From contig BJHH01000001.1 in assembly GCA_014192065.1 (NCBI GenBank), forward strand, positions 558,001 to 622,000: DNA of 64,000 bases, written 5' to 3'. The position numbers were made by a program, and so were the translations under genes. Every line of letters starts with the position of its first letter. The first letter of the stretch is position 1. This DNA is from Gemmatimonadota bacterium (GTDB taxonomy: Bacteria; Gemmatimonadota; Gemmatimonadetes; Gemmatimonadales; Gemmatimonadaceae). Under the pieces are notes generated by a model. That model saw nothing but the letters and a program-made list of their open reading frames with translations. It was not told the DNA's origin and did not search any database. Shown here one piece after another: positions 44,010-52,622 of the stretch.

Positions 44010-45271
44010 ACGTCGAACTCGTCACCATCGGCAATGAGCTCCTCCTCGGATTTACGCTCGACTCCAACGGCGCGCACCTCGCGCGGGAACTAGCGGCGAT
44101 CGGCGTGTCGATCGTGCGTCGTACCTCAGTCGGTGACGAGGCAACGGCGATCGCCGCCGTTGTGCGTGAGGCGCTCGACCGTACCGGCGCAGTGATCACC
44201 ACCGGCGGGCTCGGCCCGACGAGTGACGACCTCACCAAGCCGAGCGTCGCCGCGGTGTTCGGGCGCAGTATGCGCCTAGACGAAGGCATCCTTGAGGCGC
44301 TGCGCCAGCGCTGGATTTCGCGCGGATGGGGCACAGAACTCCCCGCGGCCAACACGCAGCAGGCGATGATCCCCGATGGCGCGTCGATCCTGGTGAACCG
44401 CCACGGCTCCGCGCCAGGCATCTGGCTTGAGGATGAGCGTGCCCGCTGGGTCGCGATGCTGCCCGGCGTGCCCCGTGAGATGCGCGGGATGTTCGCCGAT
44501 GAACTGCTGCCGAAACTTCGCGAACGACTTGGCGCGTCGGCGACCGCGGTTGTCGTGTCGCGCACGGTCCGCACGACCGGTATTTCGGAGTCGCTGCTCG
44601 CCGACACGCTCAAGCCGGTCGAGTCGGCGTTGGCCGGGCTATCGCTCGCGTTCCTTCCTGGCTGGGCGGGCGTCGATCTTCGGTTGACGTCGCGTGGACG
44701 CTCGGCCGGGGAATCGGCGGCACGGCTCGATTCAGCGGCGGCGGTATTGCGGACGGCGATTGGCTCGTCTGTTTATGGCGCCGAGACGGACGATTTGGTG
44801 CGCGCGGTGCTCGAGCGGTTGCGTACCGCTGGTATGACGCTCGTTGTCGCCGAGAGCTGCACGGGCGGGCTGCTCGGTAGCCGTATCACGGCGATTCCGG
44901 GATCGAGCCACTTCTTTCTCGGCGGTGTGATTGCGTACTCGAACGAAGTGAAGGCGACGCACCTCGGGGTGGGCGACAATACGCTGATCAAGCACGGGGC
45001 GGTGAGCGAGGCGACGGCGCGTGAAATGGCGAGCGGCGTGCGCGCTCGGTACCGGGCCGATCTGGCCGTGTCGATCACCGGAGTCGCGGGCCCGGACGGC
45101 GGCACGCCCGAGAAGCCGGTGGGCACCGTCTGCGTCGCGGTGGATCTGCGCGGCGTGCTGACCTCGGCTCGGCGTCAGCTGATTGGCGACCGAGAGGAAG
45201 TGCGGCTCAGGTCCACTCAGTGGGCGCTCGACATGGTGCGGCAGGCGCTGGATCGCGACCTGAGTTCATAG
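44006..45271 (+). CDS. cinA: CinA family protein, MoaB-like domain plus nicotinamide-nucleotide amidase domain
   Basis: The 421-residue protein has the full two-domain form. The N-terminal MoaB/MogA-like domain (ELVTIGNELLLGFTLDSN, TTGGLGPTSDDLTK) is linked to a C-terminal CinA amidase (VVAESCTGGLLGSRITAIPGSS, quoted in part, and GVAGPDGGTPEKPVGTV). Full-length CinA proteins recycle pyridine nucleotides, with ADP-ribose pyrophosphatase and NMN deamidase activities reported in the family. It is coupled to pgsA by a four-base overlap, a frequent pairing. Confidence 0.92.
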   Translation: MNVELVTIGNELLLGFTLDSNGAHLARELAAIGVSIVRRTSVGDEATAIAAVVREALDRTGAVITTGGLGPTSDDLTKPSVAAVFGRSMRLDEGILEALRQRWISRGWGTELPAANTQQAMIPDGASILVNRHGSAPGIWLEDERARWVAMLPGVPREMRGMFADELLPKLRERLGASATAVVVSRTVRTTGISESLLADTLKPVESALAGLSLAFLPGWAGVDLRLTSRGRSAGESAARLDSAAAVLRTAIGSSVYGAETDDLVRAVLERLRTAGMTLVVAESCTGGLLGSRITAIPGSSHFFLGGVIAYSNEVKATHLGVGDNTLIKHGAVSEATAREMASGVRARYRADLAVSITGVAGPDGGTPEKPVGTVCVAVDLRGVLTSARRQLIGDREEVRLRSTQWALDMVRQALDRDLSS

Positions 45272-45385
45272 CTCCGTTCCGGACTCAGGGATCGAGCACG
45301 CTTTTCGCGGGCGCCGCTCCCTCGCTATGCCCGATGAAGCGACCGTCGGTTCATCTCGATATCCGCTGAAATGACCGCCGGTCCC

Positions 45386-45421
45386 GCCTCGTATGTCGCC
45401 TCGTATGTCGCCTCGTGGGTC
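45386..45421 (+). repeat. 12-bp tandem repeat, three units, upstream of grpE
   Basis: GCCTCGTATGTC occurs twice in direct succession, then GCCTCGTGGGTC as a diverged third unit. It lies in the 232-base non-coding gap between cinA and grpE, 30 bases before a sigma-54-like element. It may be a protein-binding array or simple slippage. Confidence 0.7.
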
Positions 45422-45450
45422 CCGTCGGTGACGATTCGACATTGCCGGCC

Positions 45451-45466
45451 TGGCACGCTGGTTGCC
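45451..45466 (+). promoter_or_regulatory. Sigma-54-like promoter element upstream of grpE
   Basis: TGGCACG, four bases, TTGCC matches the sigma-54 -24/-12 consensus (GG at -24, GC at -12, correct 10-base separation) except for the last base. The predicted start would be near 45478, 26 bases before the grpE ATG. A single match in high-GC DNA may be chance. Confidence 0.4.
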
Positions 45467-45503
45467 TCACGCTCGTACAACCCGCGAAATTCCCTGACCA
45501 GCC

Positions 45504-46145
45504 ATGACGCAGCGTAATCCCGATACCCCGAAGCCGATTGAAGCGCCGATGGACGATGGCGCCACGGCGCTTGATGCGGTCGCCGCCGAGCAGGCAAGCG
45601 GCGACGCCACCGGCGCGACCGGCGATAGCGACTCCGCTGACTCTGCCGCCGACGCTGCTGCTGAGCAGGAAATCGTTTCGCTCGCGATGGAAGTCGCGAG
45701 TCAGAAGGACAAGTACCTCCGCCTCCTCGCCGACTATGAGAATTTTAGGAAGCGATCTGTGCGCGAACGGCAGGAAGCCGAGCTCAAGGGCATGGGGTTG
45801 CTTCTCAAAGGCCTGCTCGACACACTCGACGACCTCGGCAGGTTCGCGCATCTCGATCCAGCGTCCACGGACAGCAAGGCGATCATAGAGGGCGTCGAAC
45901 TGGTCGAACGCAAGTTGTTGAAGTCGCTTGCTGGCCACGGGCTAGAAATCGTGAACCCGGTGAACGCGGTCTTTGACCCGACCTTTCAGGAAGCCCTCAC
46001 CACCACGGCGGCCGCGACCGAGGAAGAGGATCATTTTGTCGCGCAGGTCTACCAGGTGGGCTACGTGTTTAACGGGATGCTGCTCCGGCCCGCGCGTGTG
46101 GTGGTCAAGCAGTGGCAGGGTGCTGCTCCCGGTGCGGTGAACTAG
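45504..46145 (+). CDS. grpE: Nucleotide exchange factor GrpE
   Basis: GrpE releases ADP from DnaK. The 213-residue cytosolic protein has an acidic, disordered N-terminus (about 1-55), the long helix KDKYLRLLADYENFRKRSVRERQEAE (quoted in part; DYENFRKR is the family hallmark), and the beta domain with VNPVFDP-like NAVFDPTFQEAL and GYVFNGMLLRPARVVV. It precedes dnaJ by 20 bases; no dnaK is in the window. No CIRCE element was found upstream. Confidence 0.95.
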   Translation: MTQRNPDTPKPIEAPMDDGATALDAVAAEQASGDATGATGDSDSADSAADAAAEQEIVSLAMEVASQKDKYLRLLADYENFRKRSVRERQEAELKGMGLLLKGLLDTLDDLGRFAHLDPASTDSKAIIEGVELVERKLLKSLAGHGLEIVNPVNAVFDPTFQEALTTTAAATEEEDHFVAQVYQVGYVFNGMLLRPARVVVKQWQGAAPGAVN

Positions 46146-46165
46146 GCGGTTCCGCCGCACCGATC

Positions 46166-47296
46166 ATGGCGAAGAAAGATTTCTACGGCGTCCTCGGTGT
46201 GAGCGAAACAGCCACGGCCGAGGACATGAAGAAGCAGTACCGGCGCCTCGCCAAGCAACACCATCCCGACGCGAACAAGGGCGATGCGAAATCTGCCGAG
46301 CGCTTCAAAGAAATTTCCGAAGCGTACCAGATTCTTGGCGACGAGAAGAAGCGCAAGCAGTACGACGAGATGCGCCGGCTTGGCGCATTCGACGGATTCA
46401 CGGCGCGCGGCGGGCCGAGTCCACGCGGTGGTGGTCCGCGCGCGGGCGGAGCAGGCGGTGCCACAGGGGCGCGGTACGAGGAATTCGACGTCGGGGGATT
46501 CGGCGGGCTCGGCGACCTCTTCAGCTCGATGTTCGGCGGCGCTGCGCCGCGCGGTCAACCCGCGACGGATCCTGAGTCGGGCCAGAAAGTCGAGACCACG
46601 CTGGAAATCCCGTTTCGCGTCGCGGTGCTCGGCGGTAAGGTGCCGATCGACCTCGAGGTCAACGAGGAATGCGCGAGCTGTGCCGGTTCGGGCGCCGCGA
46701 AGGGCGCGCGCGTGCAGGGGTGTCCCGAGTGTGGCGGCCGCGGTGCCATTTCGTTCGGACAGGGAGGCTTCGCGGTCAACCGTCCATGCCCGAGGTGCCT
46801 TGGCAAGGGGACGGTTCCGACCCAGCATTGCGGCACCTGCGCCGGCGCTGGCGACCAGCGCGCGCGCCGCAAGATCAACATCAACGTCGCGCCGGGCACC
46901 GAGGTTGGATCAAAGATCCGCCTGAAGGGGCAGGGCGGTCGTGGGCTACGTGGTGGCCGACCGGGCGATGTGCTGCTGACGTTTCAGGTAAAGGACGATC
47001 CGACGTGGGACCGTGAAGGGCTCGACTTGGTGGTGTGCCGCAGCGTGAACATCGCGCAGGCCACGCTCGGGTCAAAGGTTACGGTCGAGACGCTCGACGA
47101 AAAAAAGGTTTCGATCCGGATCCCGGCTGGTACGGCGAGCGGCAAACGCTTCCGCGTGCGCGGCCAGGGAATCGCCAAGGACGAGAAGCGCGGTGACCTG
47201 ATCGTGGAGGTCGCGGTGGTGGTGCCAGAGAAACTCACCAGCGAGCAGGAGCGCCTGATGAAGGCGTTCGCCGAATCGGCCCAGCTCGAGTACTAA
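46166..47296 (+). CDS. dnaJ: Chaperone DnaJ
   Basis: The DnaK co-chaperone. The 376-residue protein has the J domain with HHPD (about 33-36) and KKDFYGVLGVSE, a Gly-rich region (about 80-120), four zinc-finger repeats (CASCAGSG, CPECGGRG, CPRCLGKG, CGTCAGAG) and the C-terminal substrate domains ending SAQLEY. It is a type I DnaJ of normal length. The start at 46166 gives AKKDFY directly after the Met; the frame opens 54 bases earlier inside grpE. It converges with mnmA 26 bases downstream. Confidence 0.97.
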   Translation: MAKKDFYGVLGVSETATAEDMKKQYRRLAKQHHPDANKGDAKSAERFKEISEAYQILGDEKKRKQYDEMRRLGAFDGFTARGGPSPRGGGPRAGGAGGATGARYEEFDVGGFGGLGDLFSSMFGGAAPRGQPATDPESGQKVETTLEIPFRVAVLGGKVPIDLEVNEECASCAGSGAAKGARVQGCPECGGRGAISFGQGGFAVNRPCPRCLGKGTVPTQHCGTCAGAGDQRARRKININVAPGTEVGSKIRLKGQGGRGLRGGRPGDVLLTFQVKDDPTWDREGLDLVVCRSVNIAQATLGSKVTVETLDEKKVSIRIPAGTASGKRFRVRGQGIAKDEKRGDLIVEVAVVVPEKLTSEQERLMKAFAESAQLEY

Positions 47297-47322
47297 AGGG
47301 GCCGCGGTTGCCGGCTAGGCGC

Positions 47323-48426
47323 TTACGAAAGCACCGGCATCGGTGCACGTGAGCGACGCGACGCGGCGATGAACCCACCGCCGCGCACGACATCTCCGGA
47401 GTACAGCACGGCTGACTGACCGGGGGTGATCGCTGCGACCGGCGATTGCAACGCGATCTCGACTTCCGTGCCCTCGAGGCGGACAATCTCTCCCGCGACG
47501 ATCGGTGCGCGGTGGCGCACGCGCACGCCGACTTCGTCGCCGACCTTTGGTGGGTCGGTCAGCCAGTTCACGCCGCGGGCGATGAGTCCGTTTCCAAGGA
47601 TCTCCGCGCGCGGTCCGATGACGACGGCGCGGTCGTCGGGGCGGATCGCCACGACGAACATCGGCTCGGCGGATCCGCCGGGCAGTGCGCGTCGCTGGCC
47701 GATAGTGTATCGGGCGAACCCTTCGTGCGTGCCGACGACGGTGCCGTCACTGAGCACAAACGGGCCAGGTATCAGTGCGGGCGCGTCAGCTGGGAGCTCG
47801 CGCCTCAGGACGGCCATGTAGTCGCCGCCAGGAACGAAGCAGATTTCCTGGCTCTCGGCCTTGTCGGCCACGCGGGGAAGGTTCAGGTGGCGGGCGATCT
47901 GGCGCGTTTCGGGCTTCGTGAGCGTACCGACGGGGAGCATCAGCCGGGGAATGACGCCGCGATCGATTCCCCAGAGGAAATAGGTCTGGTCCTTATTATC
48001 GTCGGCGCCACGGAGGAGCTGACCGCCGGCGACGCGCGCATAGTGGCCAGTCGCGACGAACGCGGCGTCAATCCCATCGGCTTTCGCGACGAGGTCGCTG
48101 AACTTGGTGAACGTATTGCAGCGCACACAGGGAATCGGCGTGCGGCCGGCCGCGTACTCACTGACGAAGTCGGCGATGACGTCGTGCCCGAAGTGGTCCA
48201 CCATGTTGAGCACGTAATGCGGCATGCCGAGTAACTGTGCGACGCGGCGGGCGTCGCTGGTGGAATCGAGCGAACAACAGGGGCGGTCGGGCAGGTCGGC
48301 GCCATCCTCGAAGAGCTTCATCGTGACGCCGACGCAGTCATAGCCCTCGCGCACGAGGAGTGCCGCGGCGACTGAAGAGTCGACGCCGCCCGACATGGCC
48401 ACGAGAACGCGCGGTTTCTGGCTCAT
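47323..48426 (-). CDS. mnmA: tRNA-specific 2-thiouridylase MnmA
   Basis: Thiolates the wobble uridine of tRNA-Lys, Glu and Gln. The 367-residue protein has the PP-loop VAMSGGVDSSVAAALL (about 8-23), CCSLDSTSDARRVA, the catalytic cysteine in PIPCVRCNTFTKF and the persulfide cysteine in SQEICFVPGGDY. It lies 46 bases downstream of a cysteine desulfurase on the same strand; that enzyme is the expected sulfur source. Start chosen at the family N-terminus (MSQKPRVLVAMSGG). Confidence 0.95.
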   Translation of the reverse strand: MSQKPRVLVAMSGGVDSSVAAALLVREGYDCVGVTMKLFEDGADLPDRPCCSLDSTSDARRVAQLLGMPHYVLNMVDHFGHDVIADFVSEYAAGRTPIPCVRCNTFTKFSDLVAKADGIDAAFVATGHYARVAGGQLLRGADDNKDQTYFLWGIDRGVIPRLMLPVGTLTKPETRQIARHLNLPRVADKAESQEICFVPGGDYMAVLRRELPADAPALIPGPFVLSDGTVVGTHEGFARYTIGQRRALPGGSAEPMFVVAIRPDDRAVVIGPRAEILGNGLIARGVNWLTDPPKVGDEVGVRVRHRAPIVAGEIVRLEGTEVEIALQSPVAAITPGQSAVLYSGDVVRGGGFIAASRRSRAPMPVLS

Positions 48427-48472
48427 TCGCTTTGTGTATCGGTGTTGCCGCAGTGGCCCGCGGCGGTCCCGG

Positions 48473-49627
48473 TCAGGCCGCGACCATTCCGCTGGCCTTC
48501 ATCGCCAGCTTGGTGAAGACGTCAATGGCGCGATCGATCGCCGCTTCGTCGCTGAGCGAGCCGACGCTCATTCGGACCGATGCCCCCGTTGAGGCGGCCG
48601 GGTTGATGGCGGCGAGTACGTGCGAGCCTCCCGTGCTACCGCTCTGGCAGGCCGACCCGCCCGAACAGGCGATTCCATTCAGATCGAGCGCCATGAGCAT
48701 GGACTCACCGTCGGCGCCTGGCACCGTGAGGTTGAGAATGTGCGGCGCACGATCAGCGCATCCGGCATTGACCACCGCGTTGGTCACCTTGGCGAGAATG
48801 CCGGCCTGCAGGCGGTCGCGCAGTAGGCGGTATTTGGCGCTCGACGTTTCGCGTTCGGCGACGGCCAGTTCGCAGGCGGTAGCGAGCCCGATCGCGCACG
48901 CGACGTTTTCAGTGCCCGGGCGACGGCCGCGGTCCTGCGTGCCGCCGAAGAAGAGCGGTTCGAGCGGCGTGCCGCGACGCAGGAACATGGCGCCGATGCC
49001 TTTGGGTGCTCCGATCTTGTGGCCGCTGATCGACGCGAAATCGAACGGGATCGTTCGCGCGTCGACTTCGATCTTGCCGAATGCCTGCACGGCGTCCGTG
49101 TGGAACAGCACGCCGTGCTCCTTGGCGAGCGCGGCGAGCGCGGCGATCGGTTGGATGGTGCCGATCTCATTATTGACCCACATCACCGAGGCGAGTGCCG
49201 CGCTCTCGTTGATCTTGGCGCGGGCATCGACGAGCGTGACGGTGCCGCCCGCATCGACGGCGAGCATCCGTTCCTCGGCGCCTTCGCTGGCCGTCTTATG
49301 TACCGCCTCGAGGACGGCCTTGTGTTCGATCGGCGAGGTCACCACACCCCTCCGGCCGGTGGAACGCAGTACGCGCCACCCGCCAAGGATCGCGAGGTTG
49401 TCGGACTCCGTTCCACCCGACGTGAAGCAGAGTTCGTCGGCCGATGCGCCGAGGCATGCGGCGACACGCTCACGGGCTTCGTCGAGGGCGGTGCGCGCCT
49501 CGCGGCCCCAGCGGTGCGTGCTCGACGGATTGCCGAAACGCGCATCGTAGTAGGGCAGCATCGCGGCCAGCACCTCCGGACGGACCGGCGTGGTGGCGGC
49601 GTGGTCGAGATAGATCGGGTCGGCCAT
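48473..49627 (-). CDS. Cysteine desulfurase (IscS/NifS family)
   Basis: A PLP enzyme that takes sulfur from cysteine as a persulfide. The 384-residue protein has YLDHAATTPVRPEVL (6-20), SGGTESDNLAI, the PLP lysine in SISGHKIGAPKG (Lys about 205), RRPGTENV and the active cysteine in IACSGGSACQSG (about 325). It precedes mnmA on one transcript, so it is probably the sulfur donor for tRNA thiolation and maybe for iron-sulfur clusters. TATCTT lies ten bases before the ATG. Confidence 0.94.
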   Translation of the reverse strand: MADPIYLDHAATTPVRPEVLAAMLPYYDARFGNPSSTHRWGREARTALDEARERVAACLGASADELCFTSGGTESDNLAILGGWRVLRSTGRRGVVTSPIEHKAVLEAVHKTASEGAEERMLAVDAGGTVTLVDARAKINESAALASVMWVNNEIGTIQPIAALAALAKEHGVLFHTDAVQAFGKIEVDARTIPFDFASISGHKIGAPKGIGAMFLRRGTPLEPLFFGGTQDRGRRPGTENVACAIGLATACELAVAERETSSAKYRLLRDRLQAGILAKVTNAVVNAGCADRAPHILNLTVPGADGESMLMALDLNGIACSGGSACQSGSTGGSHVLAAINPAASTGASVRMSVGSLSDEAAIDRAIDVFTKLAMKASGMVAA

Positions 49628-49739
49628 GGAAGACAGAAAGATAACGGGAACGTGGAATCCAAGGGGACGGTGTGACGCAGGGGAGGAGTCGTGGCCGGGG
49701 AGGCCAGAGATGTCCTAGCCAGGACTCACCGCCGCGCCC

Positions 49740-50633
49740 TCAACCCTCACCTTCGATCAGGTCCAAATCCCGAGGCCAGTTGTCCTTGAGCAATCTCGAC
49801 AGGGTTCTCCCCGCAAGCCGCGTTCCGCCTGTCTGGCACTGCGCGCAGTAGTGCGTCTCCGCGTCGTCGTAACGGAACCGCTGCACCGGTGCTCCACACA
49901 CAGGGCATGGCTTCCCGGACTTGCCGTGTACGGACATCCCATCATGGCCTGCCGTGAGGTGGGCCGGCCAGGCGCCCTGGAGTTCCGCGCGCAGGCGTGA
50001 GGTCGATTCGACGAGCGAGCCGCGCATCGCGGCGTAGAGGGTCGCAAGTTCGGCGTCGGTGATCTGCGACGACCACCGCACTGGCGATAGTCGCGCGCGA
50101 TGGAGTATTTCGTCGGCGTACACGCTTCCGATTCCGCTGAAGAGCCTCGGGTCGGTGAGCGTCCGCTTGAGTGTGTGATTCTCCGAGCGCACGCGCGCGG
50201 CGAACTGCGTGTCCGTGACGGCCATCGGGTCGAGCCCGCCGTGGGCGAACTGCTCCAGAGCCGCCGCGCCACGCACGACGTAGATCGACGCGCGCCGCTT
50301 CGTCCCCGCTTCGGTGAGCATGAGCGTTCCCGCGGGAAAATCAAACACGGCCATCATGAGCCGACGGTGGATCTTGGGCCGTGTCGTGTGCCACTGCAGT
50401 CGGCCGGAGACCATGAGGTGCATCACGAGAAACAGATCGCCCTCGAAACCGACGACCAGTCGTTTGCCGATCAGCGCGAACGATAATGGACTCCGCCCGG
50501 CAAGCGCGGAGAACGGCGGCTCGACGCTGCGTACAACGAATGGACTCACCGCGGTGACGCGTTCAAGCGTCTGTCCGCGGGTGCGCGCGTCGAGCGCTTC
50601 GAGGTACATGGTGAGGTCGGGGAGTTCGGGCAT
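49740..50633 (-). CDS. mutM: Formamidopyrimidine-DNA glycosylase family protein (Fpg/Nei)
   Basis: A base-excision repair glycosylase. The 297-residue protein begins PELPDLTMYLEAL, with the catalytic Pro and Glu at positions 2-3 after Met. It has LIGKRLVVGFEGDLFLVMHLMVSGRL (DNA-binding lysine, quoted in part), SGIGSVYADEILHRARLSP (H2TH region) and a zinc finger CPVCGAPVQRFRYDDAETHYCAQCQTGG (four cysteines, quoted in part). The PELPD start instead of PELPE makes Fpg versus Nei assignment open. TAATCT lies six bases before the ATG. It diverges from the CPBP gene. Confidence 0.88.
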   Translation of the reverse strand: MPELPDLTMYLEALDARTRGQTLERVTAVSPFVVRSVEPPFSALAGRSPLSFALIGKRLVVGFEGDLFLVMHLMVSGRLQWHTTRPKIHRRLMMAVFDFPAGTLMLTEAGTKRRASIYVVRGAAALEQFAHGGLDPMAVTDTQFAARVRSENHTLKRTLTDPRLFSGIGSVYADEILHRARLSPVRWSSQITDAELATLYAAMRGSLVESTSRLRAELQGAWPAHLTAGHDGMSVHGKSGKPCPVCGAPVQRFRYDDAETHYCAQCQTGGTRLAGRTLSRLLKDNWPRDLDLIEGEG

Positions 50634-50639
50634 CCGGCT

Positions 50640-50645
50640 AGATTA
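50640..50645 (-). promoter_or_regulatory. Putative -10 box (TAATCT) for a leaderless mutM transcript
   Basis: On the minus strand TAATCT, six bases, ATG. The predicted +1 is the A of the start codon. The reverse complement sense (TAGATT at 50639-50644) could also serve the divergent CPBP gene 24 bases away. Confidence 0.45.
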
Positions 50646-50667
50646 CCTCCACACCCGCAACGTGCCC

Positions 50668-51372
50668 ATGGAACGTCTCAACCTCGCCAGTTTCATCTTT
50701 CTCGTGGTGTTGTTCGTGCTGACGCCGCGCGCCGCGCTGCGTTCAGCGCGACAGCTGCGCCAGGCCCACGCCGCAGGCACGCCGCCGCCGCGCAGTCGGA
50801 TTGTGCTGTCCACGATGTTTGCGCTAGCGATTCTCTGGTTCCTCGCGGCCATGAATGCCGTCGCGATGGGCTCCAACGTGTTCAGCGTGGACGGCGTTGG
50901 GATCCGGGAAGTGTGCATCGGCGTCGTCGCGTTTGCGCTGCTGCTGGCCGCGATCCCGATTACGCGTGCCATGCGAAGCCCCGAAGAAACACGTCGCCGG
51001 ATGCTGACCAGCCTCGCGCCGCGGACCCGGAGCGAGTTCGCCGTGTTCGTCGCGCTGGCCATTCTGGCTGGCATCGCGGAAGAGTCGGCATACCGCGGCG
51101 TTGCGGTCTGGGTCCTCACGCCGGTGTTCGGGGGTAGCGTACCAGCCATGTTGCTGTCGGCGATGGCCTTCTCCGTCGCGCATGCGGTGCAAGGATGCAA
51201 GACGATGGCCATGATATTCGGAGTGGCGATTGTGTTCCACTTGCTCGTATACCTCACGAACACTCTCGTGATCGCGATGGTCGTACATGCGGCGTATGAC
51301 GTCGTCGCCGCGTACGCGGCCGGCAAGCTGGCGAAGGCACTCGAGGCCTCGGCGCCTACGCCGGCCATCTAA
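50668..51372 (+). CDS. CPBP family intramembrane glutamic endopeptidase
   Basis: The 234-residue membrane protein has about six hydrophobic segments and the CPBP/CAAX-protease motifs EESAYRG (motif 1, Glu-Glu-x3-Arg), FSVAHAVQG (motif 2, His) and VHAAYDVVAAY (motif 4). Substrates in this family range from prenylated proteins to bacteriocins and cannot be predicted. The ATG at 50668 gives a membrane segment at once; the frame runs on upstream over the antisense of mutM. Its TAA overlaps the TAG of the convergent bshB1 gene by two bases. Confidence 0.85.
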   Translation: MERLNLASFIFLVVLFVLTPRAALRSARQLRQAHAAGTPPPRSRIVLSTMFALAILWFLAAMNAVAMGSNVFSVDGVGIREVCIGVVAFALLLAAIPITRAMRSPEETRRRMLTSLAPRTRSEFAVFVALAILAGIAEESAYRGVAVWVLTPVFGGSVPAMLLSAMAFSVAHAVQGCKTMAMIFGVAIVFHLLVYLTNTLVIAMVVHAAYDVVAAYAAGKLAKALEASAPTPAI

Positions 51373-52100
51373 AAGGTCGAGACCTCGAGGGTGGACACGT
51401 CGTCCACCTTCATTGTTTCGCTGGTCCAGAATGGTTCGCCGAAACGGCACCGGATGAGCGATCCGTAGTGCGACGCCTGGTGACGGAGCACGTGGTAGAG
51501 TGGGTCGCCCGTGGGATAGGCCTCGCCGGCCTGCGTTGCCCCGTCGAACTGCGACGCATAGCAGCGCACGGCGGCCAGCTTGGTGTCGAAATCGTCGCTG
51601 ATGTCCACGACGAAAGTCGGCTTGACGTGGTCTTCGCGATATGCGATGGCGTGGATAATCTTGCGCGGCCGGTACGCCGCAATTTCCGGCGCCACCTTGG
51701 AGAGACCGGCCACGAACACGGCGTCGCGGATGAGCTGGGCCGCCACGCGATGGTCAGGGTGCCGCCCGCGGGGTGCGGGTGCGATCACGACGGCTGGCTT
51801 CAGCCGCCGCAGGACGCGCGCGAGCGCAGCACGCGTTGCCGGCGTGTTGGTAATGCCGGCGTCGGGGAGCGCGAGATTCTCGCGCACTTCCACACCGAGC
51901 ACGGCCGCGGCGGCGGCGGCTTCGGCGGCGCGCAGGTCGGCTGACCCGCGCGAGCCCATCTCGCCCTGTGTGAGGTCGACAATGCCAATCCGGCGCCCAA
52001 GTCGGCTCAATCGAGCGAGCGTTCCGCCGCAGGTGAGTTCGACGTCGTCGCGGTGCGCAGCGATGGCGAGCACATCGAGTCCCTCAGTTCGGTTCGTCAC
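51369..52100 (-). CDS. bshB1: Bacillithiol biosynthesis deacetylase BshB1-like (PIG-L family)
   Basis: A PIG-L zinc deacetylase that would remove the acetyl group from N-acetylglucosaminyl malate in bacillithiol synthesis. The 243-residue protein has AAHRDDVELTCGGT (metal site, usually AHPDD), LTQGEMGSRGSADLRAAEA and RGRHPDHRVAA, the BshB1 blocks. The third residue of the metal motif is Arg instead of Pro. The GTG at 52100 is chosen because TATCTT lies seven bases before it and the fold starts there; an upstream start would add 24 residues. No other bsh gene is in the window. Confidence 0.82.
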   Translation of the reverse strand: MTNRTEGLDVLAIAAHRDDVELTCGGTLARLSRLGRRIGIVDLTQGEMGSRGSADLRAAEAAAAAAVLGVEVRENLALPDAGITNTPATRAALARVLRRLKPAVVIAPAPRGRHPDHRVAAQLIRDAVFVAGLSKVAPEIAAYRPRKIIHAIAYREDHVKPTFVVDISDDFDTKLAAVRCYASQFDGATQAGEAYPTGDPLYHVLRHQASHYGSLIRCRFGEPFWTSETMKVDDVSTLEVSTF

Positions 52101-52107
52101 GGTCGGA

Positions 52108-52113
52108 AAGATA
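52108..52113 (-). promoter_or_regulatory. Putative -10 box (TATCTT) upstream of bshB1
   Basis: On the minus strand TATCTT, seven bases, GTG. The extended form TATCTTTCC also occurs before the minus-strand gene at 62950-63621, and TATCTTTC before the cysteine desulfurase gene. Confidence 0.35.
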
Positions 52114-52239
52114 CGAGAGGCGAACGCGGGACGGCGACACTCGGCGAGCCTTCCAACAGGCGAGCCTTCCAACTATCCGCCGACGCAGCGCCAGCGCCAT
52201 CTTTAGACGAACCACGAGCCACGTCTACCAACCCCCCTC

Positions 52240-52620
52240 ATGCAACCAGTCGCCATCCCCAACGCCTTGCCGCCCGCTGGCCATTATTCGCCCGGCGTAG
52301 TCCACAACGGATTTGTGTTCGTTTCCGGACAATTGCCGATCGTGCCGGAACAGGCTGAGCACCGTATCGGCACGATCGAAGAACAGACGGAACAGTGTCT
52401 GCGAAATGTCGAGCGCGTATTGGTCGCGGCGGGCAGTTCGCTGAACCAGTGCGTGCAGATGACGATCTATATTTCCGACGGCGAGTTGTGGGGCCGGGTG
52501 AATGCGGCCTACGCGACGGTGCTCGGTGCGCATCGTCCTGCGCGTGCGGTCGTGCCCGTGAAGGAGCTGCACTTCGGATATCAGATCGAGATCCAGGCGG
52601 TCGGCGTGGTGGCTGGCTGA
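52240..52620 (+). CDS. RidA family protein
   Basis: The 126-residue protein matches the RidA/YjgF trimer fold: SPGVVHNGFVFVSGQLPI, QTEQCLRNVERVLVAAGSS and the substrate-binding arginine in HRPARAVVPVKELHFG. RidA deaminates reactive 2-aminoacrylate and related enamines in the cytosol. It is followed by an SDR gene after two bases, so the two are co-transcribed; a functional link is not evident. Confidence 0.92.
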   Translation: MQPVAIPNALPPAGHYSPGVVHNGFVFVSGQLPIVPEQAEHRIGTIEEQTEQCLRNVERVLVAAGSSLNQCVQMTIYISDGELWGRVNAAYATVLGAHRPARAVVPVKELHFGYQIEIQAVGVVAG

Positions 52621-52622
52621 CC

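Noticed and set aside
45440-45503. CIRCE heat-shock element before grpE
   Set aside because: The left half CTGGCACGC is CIRCE-like, but the inverted right half is missing at the required 9-base spacing.
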